Shown: positions 17,769 through 26,598 of the stretch, one piece after another
Layout of the letters: each line of letters begins with the position of its first letter
Numbering within the stretch: position 1 is the stretch's first letter
Assembly (NCBI GenBank): GCA_030849075.1
Contig: JASAOO010003171.1
Location: 1-26,598, forward strand
Source of the DNA: Zelonia costaricensis
Taxonomy: Eukaryota; Euglenozoa; Kinetoplastea; Trypanosomatida; Trypanosomatidae
Direction: 5' to 3'
Length of the DNA: 26,598 bases
The notes under the pieces: model-generated
What the model saw: the letters and a program-made list of their open reading frames with translations, nothing else
The model's database searches: none
What the model was told of the DNA's origin: nothing
Translations under genes and position numbers: made by a program

Positions 17769-20700
17769 TCACATCGCCACCCACGCGCGCCGCCCCTGCT
17801 GCTGGCGGCCACCGCCGAAGCCGCGGAAGAAGTCGCTGATGCGGCGCCCAGAAGAGCCGCGCCGGCGACCCACCTCCGTGGCGCTATGCACCTCGCTCAC
17901 CGTTGCACTGCCGATGCGGCCCTCGCTGTTCCGGCGCTCTGCACTCGGCGTCGGGGCCGGCCCCCGCCGACCAGCTCGCGGCACTGGCGGCACGCTGCTC
18001 GTCGCTGTCAGCGTTGGGGCCGGTGGCGGCGGCGGTGGCGGCGCGCCCATGGGTTTCAAGGTCACCGCGGGCAACCCGGGGTTTGCGAAATGCGTCACGA
18101 TGCCGCTGGTACGCGGGGCGTGGCGGCGCTGCGGCTCGCCAGCGAGGTGGTGCCGCACGCGGCGGGTGTGCAGCACGTCCTCCTGAAGCTGCTGCTGCTC
18201 GCGCTGGAGGGTGGGCAGTGATGGGCCGGGTAGGGGCGGCGGCGGCTGTGCTCGAGGGGCAACACCGCCGTACCAGTGTAGTCCCCGCCTCGCTTGCTGA
18301 GCCGGCAGCAGCACCGGCGCCGCAGGCACGGGCGATGGTGAAACTGCGTCACACGGGTCGGGTGGGTGCCGCAGCGCCGCGTCGTCTGGCCGAGTCGCCG
18401 CCGGTGAAGCCCCACGCGTGTCTTGCCGCATCGCCAAGTGATTCATGCGTGCGTGGTGGAGTGGGGGCGCAGCAGGAGCCGCAGCAGCGGTGCGAGCGTG
18501 ATGCTGCTGCCCGCGTGATGGAGCGGAGAGCACCGGCCGCGGTGGTGTGGCGCACGGGTCGTCCACGTTCGCTTCGTCGTCCACCCAGTCTCCCTCGTCC
18601 TCTTCCGGGACTGCGGCGTACGCGAGGCCGCCGGGTCGGTACAGCAGGGCATCGCCTGCCGCGGCGGCGTGAGCCGAGGTGGCGTGGACGGGGCCGTGCG
18701 TGCGCTGCAGCCGGTCCAGCAAAGCGCGCGTGAGCCGCGGTGGCCGCTGCGCCCACGCCGGGCCGGCGTGTGGGACGGCGCCAAGCCCGTATGCCGAATC
18801 TACACCGACGGCCGTGGGGGTCTGCCACAGAGCGGCACCGACCGCCTCCGCCGGGGTCGCGAGCGCATTGGTGGGCCGCGGCCAGCCGGCGTACGCCTCC
18901 GGTCGCCTCGCCGACGGCGTCGCGGCCCTCGTGGTCACGTCCAGCTCCTCCCCCGAGGACACGCGGTGTGGCGCGGCGGCGCCGATGTGTGTGTGCAGAG
19001 GCGTCATCACCTGCGGGAATGGCGAAGGCAGCGGCGAGGGGCCCTGCTGATGTAGTGCCCGCTGGTACGCACCGTAGTAGTTCACCACCACGTCCCCCGT
19101 GGGCAGCGACCCGCCCGAGCTGCCCGTGCCGGTGAGCGTCTCCCGGCGACTGTGCAGGGCCTGCCCCGCCACAGCACCGGGACACGCAGAGATGGGGACG
19201 GCAAGCGCAGGGGGCGGATGCGCGTACGAGTCGGGTTGCCGCTGGTGCGACGGGGGAGCTGCCGCAGTGGCGCTGTGCACTGGCGTACATGTTGGCGTGT
19301 CGCCCAGAGCGGCGCAGGCTGATGCGGCAGCGGCGGTGAGGAAGTCGTTCATGTGCGTCTTGCCGCCGCCGTAGCCACGCTGCGCCTTCTGCGCGGGAAG
19401 CCCACGCACAGGGGATGCCCCAGCACCGCCGCCGCCGCCACCTCGCATGTCTTGGCCTGGCCACCACGGAAGTGGTGGCTGGCGCGGCTGTGTCTGGTGT
19501 GCGTCCCAACCGCTGGCACTTGCGCGGGGCGCAACCCGACGCCGCGCAACGCCTGCAATGAAGTCTACGCGGCCCTGCGGTGGCTTTGTGGAGTTCGCGC
19601 GCCGCCCAGCCGCGGACGCAGCACCGCCCTGCATCAGTGGGGTGCGCATCGCCACGGGAAGTGGGTCGGGTGTCAGAGCAAGCGACGGCAGCGCACGAGG
19701 CAGCCCACTGCGGCACCCCGTCTGCCGCTGGTGCCGCTGCAGGCACTCGGACACCATGGAGGACGGCGACGAGGGGTCGGGGCTCGGCCGGTCGATGCTG
19801 CTGCCGTGGCTGCCGAGCAGCATGTCGCGCCACGCCTCTAAGCGGGGTTGCGGGGGAGGAGTGGCGAGCACCTTGGGACCGGCACACGGCGGCGGGGGCG
19901 GGGGCAGCAGACCTGCCGGCGGGGTCGACACGGCGGTGGGCTGCTCTACGGAGTGGCCAGAGGGCCACTGGGCAGAGGACAGTGCGGGGGGAGCCGGGGA
20001 CGCGTGCGTCGCGGCGCCCTGCAGCTCCCGCCCCCGGGGGAAGGCAGCTTGCGAGGGCGAGGCTGCGGTCCACATCGGCGCGGGGCGTGGCGACCGACCG
20101 ACAGGGATCGGCTCGAGCCGCTCCAGCAGCGCCCCCGCGTTGCCGCTCGTGCCGCTGCCCGGTGGGAGTGGCGGTGGAAGACGCGGCGAGGCGGGGGCGA
20201 GGAGGGGGACGCGGCTGTCGTGCTGCACGCCACCGCGGGCCCCTTGCGGGATTCGCGACGTCGCCGCCCTGGCGTCCGCATCCGCTGCCGTGCGCGGCGG
20301 CTGCGCGGGATGTGGGGAGAAGAGAAGACCTCCAGCGGCCATGGGAAGCGCGTTTGCGCGCTGGGCGGGCACGCCGCGGCGAAGCACCCCAGTCTCTGCG
20401 ACACCCGCTGGCGCGGGGTGCCCCAGCGCTTCCACAGCGCTCGCGGGCGCCCCCGTCTCCCCACCATGCGGCCGGCGCTGCACTGCTGGGGCGGCGGAGG
20501 CCACACGGGTGGCGCGCCCATCGCCGCGTCGCCCCACATCAGCCCACGCCGAGGAGTTCGCGGGTCGGGCCGCAGCGCTGGCGGAGCGGATGCCTCGCAT
20601 CTGTAGCCGGGACCGGCGCTGGGGCACCTGTGCTTGGGCCCCAGTCGCGGACAGGGCCGCAGACGGGGGCAGTTCAGCACAGCTTGCCCCTTCTCGCTGC

Positions 20701-23700
20701 GCCGCCTCAGCCAGCGCGGCGTCGCCTTCACGGCTCCTGTCCTTGGCATCGACAACCGCGTCTTCTTCAGCGCCCTTCGCCGCCGGTGCAGCGGCGGGAC
20801 GCGTCGGCGTCCACTCCGCCAGCACACCGAGCAGGTCGCTCGCCACAGGAGAGGCGTAGTGGCTGACATCGGGAATGGCGGACGGCAGCGCACACACGCC
20901 GGTCGCGGTCTCTGTCTGCGTGGCGGCTGTGACACGATGCTGCTGCCCGCGCGCCTGCACGGGCGACACGACCAGAGAGGCCGCGGGCCCTGCGGCCGGC
21001 AGCGGACGACGTGGCGGCGGGCGTGGCGGGAACATCGAGCGGGCGGTGGTGTGGTCGGCGTCCGCCATGCCGCTTGCAGCCGGTGCACCGGGGAGCACGG
21101 GGCGTCCACGTTGCTGCTGGCCAGACCGTGGTGGTGGCGGTGATGGTGGTGATGGCGGAGAGGCGCTGACGCACGCGCTGTCGCGGCTGACGCTGCGGGA
21201 CTCGCGCATGTTGAAGGTCGCAGAGCAGCCATAGGGCGAGGCGGCAATGGCCTGTACGCTGATGGGGGTGACGGGCTGCGGCATCGCCGCCGGGGGTGGG
21301 AAAGGTGCGCCCGATGCCGCGTCCCGAGCTGCCCCGCCCGTGCGCCGCTCCACCTTCGTCGCTGCGCGTGAGGCGGCCACGCCGGACGCATGCGCGGCCT
21401 CCGTGATGTGGTACAGCGGCAACGCGAGCGGCACCTTCCCAGCCGGCGCCGCATCTCGAGCGGAGAGCACGTCGTGCTGCTGTGGGTAGCGCTGCGACGC
21501 GGTAGCCGCCGCCACGGCCGCCTGCGCGGTGGCGGGGTCCTGCTGCGGTGAAGGCGGCGCTGGCGCAGGGGACGTCGAAGCCTCAACCAGCTCTCCACTC
21601 CCCTGCATGTCCTTCTTCTCGTCTGTCACGGCCGACGGGACGCACGACGTGGGCTGCACGGTTGCGGCGGGCTGTGTGGGTGAAGCCGATGATGGGGGCG
21701 GCGGCGGCAGCAGCAGCGGTGGCGGTTGTGCTGTGCAAGTCGGGCGATCGTGAGGTCGCTGCACGTGTGTGTCAGCTGGTGTCAGGTGTGCCGCGTCGCT
21801 CATCGGCGTCGGCGCGCTCGAGTGCTGAACCTCGTCGAGTTTCCGGAAGTCAGAGACGGGTGCGACAGCCGGCTGCGCGGGGGCAAGATCTGCGGCCTCG
21901 CCGGGCACCGCCGCTGCGCCCGTTGCTCCCTCAGCTGTGGCGGCCGACAACGCCAGCAGCGCGAGCACCTCCTCGGCGACGGGCCGCGGTGTCCGGTCGG
22001 CCTGTGCGGCGGCTGTGACACGTACAGACTCCACCGGCGCCTCTGCCGCCGCGGGACTCGGCGCAGACGGCGATGCCGCGGTCCCCTCGAGGGTGGGGCC
22101 TTTCGCGTCACTGCGGCTGCACAGGCTGACGTGAAAGCTGCTGCCGCTGGCCGCCTCGTCGCTCGTCGGATCACGCCACGCCCGGGTCTCCTGACGCCCC
22201 GCCGGCTCCATCGCGATGGGCGAGAAGAGCGCAGGGCCGATGCTGCTGCTTGCGTTGCTCAGCAGCTCCGCCGAGAACTCGCGCGGCGCACACGCGCGGG
22301 CGCTGCGCCGGTGGCGCGGTCGCTCCTCCGGCACGGAGAAGCTCGTCGTCAGCGTGCTGCCCGCGTTGCTGGCAGGGAGGAGGATGCGGCGGGCCACAGC
22401 TTGTGCCGGCGCCTCTGCCGCATCCGGGTGCGCGTGTTGCTGCAGCTGCGGCGGCGGCGGCAGCGGCGACTGCGCGGTGGCGGCGGCGGGTGTGGAGGCT
22501 AATGCCGGAGGCAGACGCATGAGTGCGGGCTTCTCCCCCTGGACAGGGCTGCTCGCCACGCCGGCGCCCCGTGGCGCAGCAGGGGCAGCGGCGCGCGTTG
22601 CACCCGCCACCGCGGCCATGGTGGCCGTCAGGGGTGCGCCGACCTGCGACAGTGGTGGGTAGCGACCGGCGCCCGCAGCCAGTGTGGCGGCAGCGGGGGC
22701 CTCCCGACCGGAAGCGCCGCCTGTCGCACGCTGGGTGCCGCGCACAAAGAACTCCTGCGAGGTGGCCGGCACGAGCTGCGGGGTGGCGTCGAAGGGCGCG
22801 GCATCCAGCTTGGTGCTGCCCACGACCTTGTCCGCCTGCAGGGAGGTCACGTCGGCGCCTCTGGTGAGCGGCGCGCTGGCGCTCGCGGGGCTCCCGGACG
22901 CGCGCAGCGGCGCGGCTGCCGGTACCGCATGTACCACCACCGCCGCATCAGCCGCAGCGGGTGCTGCCCGTGTGCTGTGGTGCGCACGGCTCCTCGCGCT
23001 TGTCGGGGAGGGGATGGCTGCGGGCGGCTGGTGGTGAGGCAGTGGGTAGATGCGGGCGCGCTGCGTCGGGGACGACTGCGCCGACTGCACGGCGTCGCCG
23101 TAGCGGCCCGGCAGCAGCTGCGGCGTGCTTCGCCTACTCGGCGGCGGCACCCATGAAGCCTCATGGTGTTCCTCGCTGTACCCCGTGGCCGAGGCGCCGG
23201 TGGTGGCGGTGGGCGACGCCGCAGTGGTGGCGATGGTGGTCGTGGCGGAGGTGCCGTGGCTGAGCAGGTGCATCGCGGACGGCTCGTTCGACCGCTGGCG
23301 CGACACCACGTCGAGCAGCAGGACCCCGCGCAGCGTCAGCGAGGAGGAGAGGGACATCGGGGCCCTGGTCGTGGGTGGAGGATGATGCCGGTCGTGATGA
23401 CGCTGGTGCTGCTGCTGCTGTGCTGATCCAGCCGCCGCCTGGTATGCTGCAGTTGCGGTGCCGTGTGGAGTGAACGCAGCGTTGAGCGGCGGGGGCGGCA
23501 TCGTATGGGGCTGCACGGGCGGGGGTGAGCTGGCATCGTGCACCGTGGACGGCTCCGACGGCGGCGGCGGCTGAAAGTCGGTGACGAGCGAGTCCTGCTC
23601 CCCGGCGAGTGCGAGGCGTGGCATCGCGGGCGTCGGCGGCATCGCCCCGCGGCCCACCGCGGCCGGCACGTGCACGGACGGGGAGGCGGAGAGCGCCCAC

Positions 23701-25475
23701 GAAGAGGAGGGGTGGGACGGCGTCGGCAGCGGGCCAGCGACCACAGCAGCGCCAACCCCGTTCAGCAGCACCGGCGGCGGCGGCGGCGGCCGCGGCCGCG
23801 CGTTCGACGACGACGACGTGGTGGAGAACGAGGGCTCGCCCCACGGCGGGGCGGAGGCGCCGGCGGTGGTCGTGCGGGCGCTTTGGCCGGTCGCGCTGGG
23901 ACCGCTTGCAAGAGAGGGCTTGAGCCCAACCTTGACTGCGAGCATCGCCACGGCGCGGCGCCACGGCGAAGCAGCGGCAGCGGCGGCGCCCTCGCCGTTC
24001 GCTTCGGCGCTGCCACTGCGGCTGTGGCTGCGGGCGGTGCCGCTGCTGCTGCTGCTGCGCATCGGCGTGGTTGTGCCACCATTGCGGACACGGTCCGAGG
24101 CGGACGCGGTCGTGGCTGCCGTGCTGATGGAGGTGTCCTCCGAAGGGGACGCCCACGGCGAGAGCGGGGCGTTGGTCACGTCGGTCAGCGGCGGCGGCTG
24201 CGAGTCGTGCGAGCTCACGGTCGTCCGTGCCCCACGCGGCCGCGCGTTTGCGCGTGGCCCACTCGGCTGCACACGCGTGTGTGCCGGTGCGTGAGATGGC
24301 GATGGGGCAGCGCCACCGGCGCCCGCGGCGTCGCCAGCCTCCAGCGCCCCTTCGCGTTGCTCGACAGCACTGCGCCCGCTGCCGCTCGCGGTGAGCGATG
24401 ACGTCGTCCTCGGCGTGGCGGCCGCGACCGGCAGCACCGTGTTCGAGAGGGCGCCCACCGCAGGGCCAGGCGGAGCTGAGGTGGACGCGTGGCCGTCGAG
24501 GTGCGTCCTCCTCGCCGAGGCGGCGTCTCGCTTCTCCGGCGAGCTCGGCGCGCCCGCCGTGGGGGGTGCGGTGCCTTCGGCGGGGATGAGCCGTACGTTG
24601 TCGTACAGAAGCGGCGGGGTCGCTGTCACCGGCTGACCCAGCCGCACCTCTCGCTGCAGGGAGCTCAGGTCCACCCGCAAGTGCGCTGCCGCGACGACGC
24701 CGTTCACGGGGGTGCGCCACGTCGTCGAGGCGAAGGAGGAGATGAGTGGCGACGCAAAGCGCAGAGGGTCGCTCAGCATCGTCAGCTCGTTCGTGCTCTC
24801 CTCGCGCAACGACGCGCCGGCGGTGGTGGTGGTGGCGGGGGCGGTGTCGGGAGTGGGCTGGGCGATTGCGGAGGCGTCCAGCGTTGGGCGGCGGCGGGGG
24901 TGGCGCAGCGGCGGCGTTGGGGAGCGCGGGTCGTGCACATGTGGCGGGTCGCTGCCGGTGCTGGGGCTTGGCCGCAGTTGCATGAGCGAAACGGCGGAGA
25001 GGGAGCTGGGGGGCGTCGACTTGGCCGATGATTGCGGCGTCACAAGCGCGCAGCCGCCATTTGCGTAGGGCGGCGTCGCTCGTGCGGGTGGCGCCGGTGC
25101 CACTGCCGGAGGCGGGGGCGGGGGCGGGGGCGGGGGGTGGAGGGGTTGCAAGGCGGGTGGCGGCGGAGCCGTGATCATCACCGGTGACCCATTGGCCGCA
25201 CCCGTGCGATGTTGACGCGGTTGTACGTTGTGGTGGTGCAGCTGCTGTTGTGCCATCTTCGTGTGCGCCGCGTGCCGCCGTCGCTCCTCCTCCACCTCGT
25301 CGACCGCCTCGACAGGGTAGCGGGGTGCGCTGTCGCTCTCGTCGTGACGGCTTCCGACGCGGTGGCTGTTGCGGTCGTTCACCGACACGTTGCCGCCCAC
25401 TTCGATCGTGTGGAGGGAGGACCCCACCGTCGCGCTCGTCTGTTCGGGCAGCTCCGGCGACGGACGCTCCAGCAT
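17769..25475 (-). CDS. Very large low-complexity Pro/Ala/Ser/Thr-rich hypothetical protein
   Basis: The product is 2568 residues long and ends with TGA. The frame is open to 25901, but the first 142 codons contain no ATG and look like spacer (CA repeat, pyrimidine tracts). The ATG at 25475 is the first one on this strand below that point, so I use it. The composition is extreme: Ala, Pro, Ser, Thr, Gly and Arg dominate throughout, with a proline run near residues 113-125, a Gln/His patch near 684-700, and a second proline run near 2475-2485. Less biased islands occur at the N-terminus (1-85, with acidic EAVDEVEEERRRH), near 230-280 (TNELTMLSDPLRFASPLI onward) and at the C-terminus, where a basic tail RRGSSGRRISDFFRGFGGG closes the protein; RRIS fits a basophilic kinase site. 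There is no signal peptide, membrane segment or recognised domain. Inference: a disordered scaffold-like protein. Other frames also stay open for long stretches here, which fits GC-rich composition rather than extra genes. Confidence 0.87.
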   Translation of the reverse strand: MLERPSPELPEQTSATVGSSLHTIEVGGNVSVNDRNSHRVGSRHDESDSAPRYPVEAVDEVEEERRRHAAHTKMAQQQLHHHNVQPRQHRTGAANGSPVMITAPPPPALQPLHPPPPPPPPPPAVAPAPPARATPPYANGGCALVTPQSSAKSTPPSSLSAVSLMQLRPSPSTGSDPPHVHDPRSPTPPLRHPRRRPTLDASAIAQPTPDTAPATTTTAGASLREESTNELTMLSDPLRFASPLISSFASTTWRTPVNGVVAAAHLRVDLSSLQREVRLGQPVTATPPLLYDNVRLIPAEGTAPPTAGAPSSPEKRDAASARRTHLDGHASTSAPPGPAVGALSNTVLPVAAATPRTTSSLTASGSGRSAVEQREGALEAGDAAGAGGAAPSPSHAPAHTRVQPSGPRANARPRGARTTVSSHDSQPPPLTDVTNAPLSPWASPSEDTSISTAATTASASDRVRNGGTTTPMRSSSSSGTARSHSRSGSAEANGEGAAAAAASPWRRAVAMLAVKVGLKPSLASGPSATGQSARTTTAGASAPPWGEPSFSTTSSSSNARPRPPPPPPVLLNGVGAAVVAGPLPTPSHPSSSWALSASPSVHVPAAVGRGAMPPTPAMPRLALAGEQDSLVTDFQPPPPSEPSTVHDASSPPPVQPHTMPPPPLNAAFTPHGTATAAYQAAAGSAQQQQHQRHHDRHHPPPTTRAPMSLSSSLTLRGVLLLDVVSRQRSNEPSAMHLLSHGTSATTTIATTAASPTATTGASATGYSEEHHEASWVPPPSRRSTPQLLPGRYGDAVQSAQSSPTQRARIYPLPHHQPPAAIPSPTSARSRAHHSTRAAPAAADAAVVVHAVPAAAPLRASGSPASASAPLTRGADVTSLQADKVVGSTKLDAAPFDATPQLVPATSQEFFVRGTQRATGGASGREAPAAATLAAGAGRYPPLSQVGAPLTATMAAVAGATRAAAPAAPRGAGVASSPVQGEKPALMRLPPALASTPAAATAQSPLPPPPQLQQHAHPDAAEAPAQAVARRILLPASNAGSTLTTSFSVPEERPRHRRSARACAPREFSAELLSNASSSIGPALFSPIAMEPAGRQETRAWRDPTSDEAASGSSFHVSLCSRSDAKGPTLEGTAASPSAPSPAAAEAPVESVRVTAAAQADRTPRPVAEEVLALLALSAATAEGATGAAAVPGEAADLAPAQPAVAPVSDFRKLDEVQHSSAPTPMSDAAHLTPADTHVQRPHDRPTCTAQPPPLLLPPPPPSSASPTQPAATVQPTSCVPSAVTDEKKDMQGSGELVEASTSPAPAPPSPQQDPATAQAAVAAATASQRYPQQHDVLSARDAAPAGKVPLALPLYHITEAAHASGVAASRAATKVERRTGGAARDAASGAPFPPPAAMPQPVTPISVQAIAASPYGCSATFNMRESRSVSRDSACVSASPPSPPSPPPPRSGQQQRGRPVLPGAPAASGMADADHTTARSMFPPRPPPRRPLPAAGPAASLVVSPVQARGQQHRVTAATQTETATGVCALPSAIPDVSHYASPVASDLLGVLAEWTPTRPAAAPAAKGAEEDAVVDAKDRSREGDAALAEAAQREGASCAELPPSAALSATGAQAQVPQRRSRLQMRGIRSASAAARPANSSAWADVGRRGDGRATRVASAAPAVQRRPHGGETGAPASAVEALGHPAPAGVAETGVLRRGVPAQRANALPMAAGGLLFSPHPAQPPRTAADADARAATSRIPQGARGGVQHDSRVPLLAPASPRLPPPLPPGSGTSGNAGALLERLEPIPVGRSPRPAPMWTAASPSQAAFPRGRELQGAATHASPAPPALSSAQWPSGHSVEQPTAVSTPPAGLLPPPPPPCAGPKVLATPPPQPRLEAWRDMLLGSHGSSIDRPSPDPSSPSSMVSECLQRHQRQTGCRSGLPRALPSLALTPDPLPVAMRTPLMQGGAASAAGRRANSTKPPQGRVDFIAGVARRRVAPRASASGWDAHQTQPRQPPLPWWPGQDMRGGGGGGAGASPVRGLPAQKAQRGYGGGKTHMNDFLTAAAASACAALGDTPTCTPVHSATAAAPPSHQRQPDSYAHPPPALAVPISACPGAVAGQALHSRRETLTGTGSSGGSLPTGDVVVNYYGAYQRALHQQGPSPLPSPFPQVMTPLHTHIGAAAPHRVSSGEELDVTTRAATPSARRPEAYAGWPRPTNALATPAEAVGAALWQTPTAVGVDSAYGLGAVPHAGPAWAQRPPRLTRALLDRLQRTHGPVHATSAHAAAAGDALLYRPGGLAYAAVPEEDEGDWVDDEANVDDPCATPPRPVLSAPSRGQQHHARTAAAAPAAPPLHHARMNHLAMRQDTRGASPAATRPDDAALRHPPDPCDAVSPSPVPAAPVLLPAQQARRGLHWYGGVAPRAQPPPPLPGPSLPTLQREQQQLQEDVLHTRRVRHHLAGEPQRRHAPRTSGIVTHFANPGLPAVTLKPMGAPPPPPPPAPTLTATSSVPPVPRAGRRGPAPTPSAERRNSEGRIGSATVSEVHSATEVGRRRGSSGRRISDFFRGFGGGRQQQGRRAWVAM

Positions 25476-25650
25476 GGGTTCTCGTAGAGGCGAGGCAAAA
25501 GGGAAAAAGGAAGAAAGGAAAGCGGAGCGCACGAGAGGGAGGGAAGAAGAAGACGGAGCGTGTCCTGGCGACGGGGGGGAGGGGGGGATGCACCGGTGGC
25601 CCACGCGGGTGTGCGCCGATGCGTGTTTGTGTATGTGTTTCTCGTGTCTC

Positions 25651-25700
25651 CTGTGCAGCGTCGCAGACGAAAAGATATTGTTGTTTGAAAACAAAAAGGG
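25651..25700 (-). promoter_or_regulatory. Trans-splice acceptor candidate for the 2568-residue protein gene
   Basis: On the minus strand a CCCCCTTTTTGTTTTC run and ATATCTTTTCGTCTGCG precede CTGCACAG, with AG at 25652-25651. The 5' UTR would be about 175 nt with no ATG before 25475. A richer tract (CTTTCCTTTCTTCCTTTTTC, about 25522-25503) leads to an AG at 25482-25481, only 5 nt from the ATG. I cannot decide between them; neither changes the protein. Confidence 0.4.
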
Positions 25701-25876
25701 GGCGGCAAGAGAAGCGGCAAGGACGCGAGGGAAGGGTGGAGGTGGCGCCGTTGCCTTGGAGCCGGCGCTGACACGTCCACGTCCACACGATGCACGGAGA
25801 GATGTAAAGAGCAGCAGGGAGACAAGGGGGCCGGGGGGGAGGAGACGCACAGGACGGGAAACGAGATGGAGCCAGT

Positions 25877-25902
25877 CACACACACGCACACACACACGCA
25901 CA
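25877..25902. repeat. (CA)n microsatellite, imperfect
   Basis: CA repeat on the plus strand with two CG interruptions. It keeps the giant gene's frame open upstream of its first ATG. Confidence 0.85.
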
Positions 25903-26519
25903 AAAGGGAAGTGGCAAAGCTAAATCGGAAGCGGGATTACACGTACAGACGAAGAAAAATGACAAGGCAGTGAGAGGGGAGGTGGGAAAGAGGAGGGGGG
26001 TGGGGTCGGAGGGAGGGGAGCGGGGTTGTGGTGACAGGGCTACAGCCGAAGAGCAGTGGCGCCGCAGCAGCCGTGACAGAGACGACGAAAAGACGAGATG
26101 CGGTGGGAAAGGTGCGGCGGCGTTGTGCGGCCTGGATTGATTCGGGTGCTGCGTGGCCGACAGGGCACACGACAAGAGAGAAGAAAAAACAACAAGAAAG
26201 CGGAACGGCCGGTTTGTGTGCGTGGCGTGTATCGCTCTGCTTGTTGCTCCCCTGCAGCCTCTGATGCACACCTGCTCGAGACAGATACAGGTGTGGAGGA
26301 GAACAACGTGTGAAGTCGCACACGTCAACCAAAAGCAGAGCTTGATGACGTCTCGAGTAGTTAGAGAAGAAGAAGTGATCCACAAGAGGGAGAGGGGAGG
26401 GTGGCGGAAGCGAACAGCAAAAGGAAGGGAAGGGAGGCACAAACGCATGCACGCCCGTCGTGGCTCAGCCACACGACACACCGCAGCCGTCTCGTGTGGA
26501 GTGTGCGAGGATGCACCTG

Positions 26520-26536
26520 TGCGTGTGTGTGCGTGT
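26520..26536. repeat. Short (TG)n microsatellite, imperfect
   Basis: TG repeat on the plus strand with CG changes. Confidence 0.75.
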
Positions 26537-26598
26537 CGAGAAAGACGAGAGGTAAACAGATTTATGAAGGGAGAAAAAAGAAAAACGAGTGCGGTGTG

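Larger units (their letters stand above)
25476..26598. other. Spacer upstream of the 2568-residue protein gene
   Basis: Expected to contain that gene's 5' UTR (about 25650-25476) and part of the 3' UTR of the preceding gene in the unit. The plus strand is A/G-rich. There is a CA-type repeat at 25877-25902 and a short TG-type repeat at 26520-26536. ORFs on either strand are short and noise-like. Confidence 0.7.

Noticed and set aside
23161..25788. An 875-codon overlapping frame on the same strand inside the giant gene, with others at 19946-21598 and 18349-20073
   Set aside because: GC-rich DNA with G/C-biased third positions has few stops in any frame. These products are Arg/Ala/Pro-rich shadows with no acceptor of their own, and the frame called as the gene is open much longer.
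25476..25901. N-terminal extension of the giant protein to 2710 residues
   Set aside because: It opens with a GTG in a CA repeat, has no ATG, and looks like UTR sequence.

Overview
The window looks like nuclear DNA of a trypanosomatid protist, most probably Leishmania or a close Leishmaniinae relative. The reasons are intronless, GC-rich, alanine/proline/serine-rich coding regions all on one strand, separated by 1-4 kb spacers. Each gene is preceded on its own strand by a polypyrimidine tract plus AG (a spliced-leader acceptor), and the spacers carry many (CA)n/(TG)n microsatellites. No bacterial-style promoters, ribosome binding sites, terminators, tRNAs, rRNAs, CRISPR arrays or intact transposons were seen. 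The genus is an inference from sequence style, not a database result.

I support four protein genes, all on the minus strand, so transcription runs from high to low coordinates as one polycistronic unit. In order of transcription they are: (1) 25475-17769, a 2568-residue, almost wholly low-complexity protein of unknown function; (2) 16421-13602, a 939-residue protein with disordered linkers and charged helical (coiled-coil-like) segments, also of unknown function; (3) 9806-8295, a 503-residue COQ10-type START-domain protein with a mitochondrial-like N-terminus, expected to bind ubiquinone; (4) 4533-3016, a 505-residue protein with four membrane segments, amastin-like in layout, with a Pro/Tyr/Gln-rich tail.

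For each gene the chosen ATG is the first ATG downstream of a plausible trans-splice acceptor. In three of the four (all but the 939-residue protein) the open frame extends upstream of that ATG, but only through spacer-like sequence with no ATG.

The spacers are 25476-26598, 16422-17768, 9807-13601, 4534-8294 and 1-3015. They should hold 5' and 3' UTRs. On the plus strand they are purine- and G-rich, so the transcribed RNA is pyrimidine-rich. They also carry alternating CA and TG microsatellites, a G-quadruplex-prone GGGTG repeat and a few islands where the strand bias flips. Several ORFs of 75-240 codons lie in them, but these read as composition noise and I do not call them genes.

The four genes do not form a pathway. 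Neighbours in trypanosomatid polycistronic units are usually unrelated, with expression set after transcription by UTRs. I saw no evidence of a new defence, mobile or biosynthetic system. The points most worth a second look are the insert-rich COQ10 domain, the amastin-like protein lacking the amastin signature, the very large disordered protein, and the microsatellite architecture of the UTRs.
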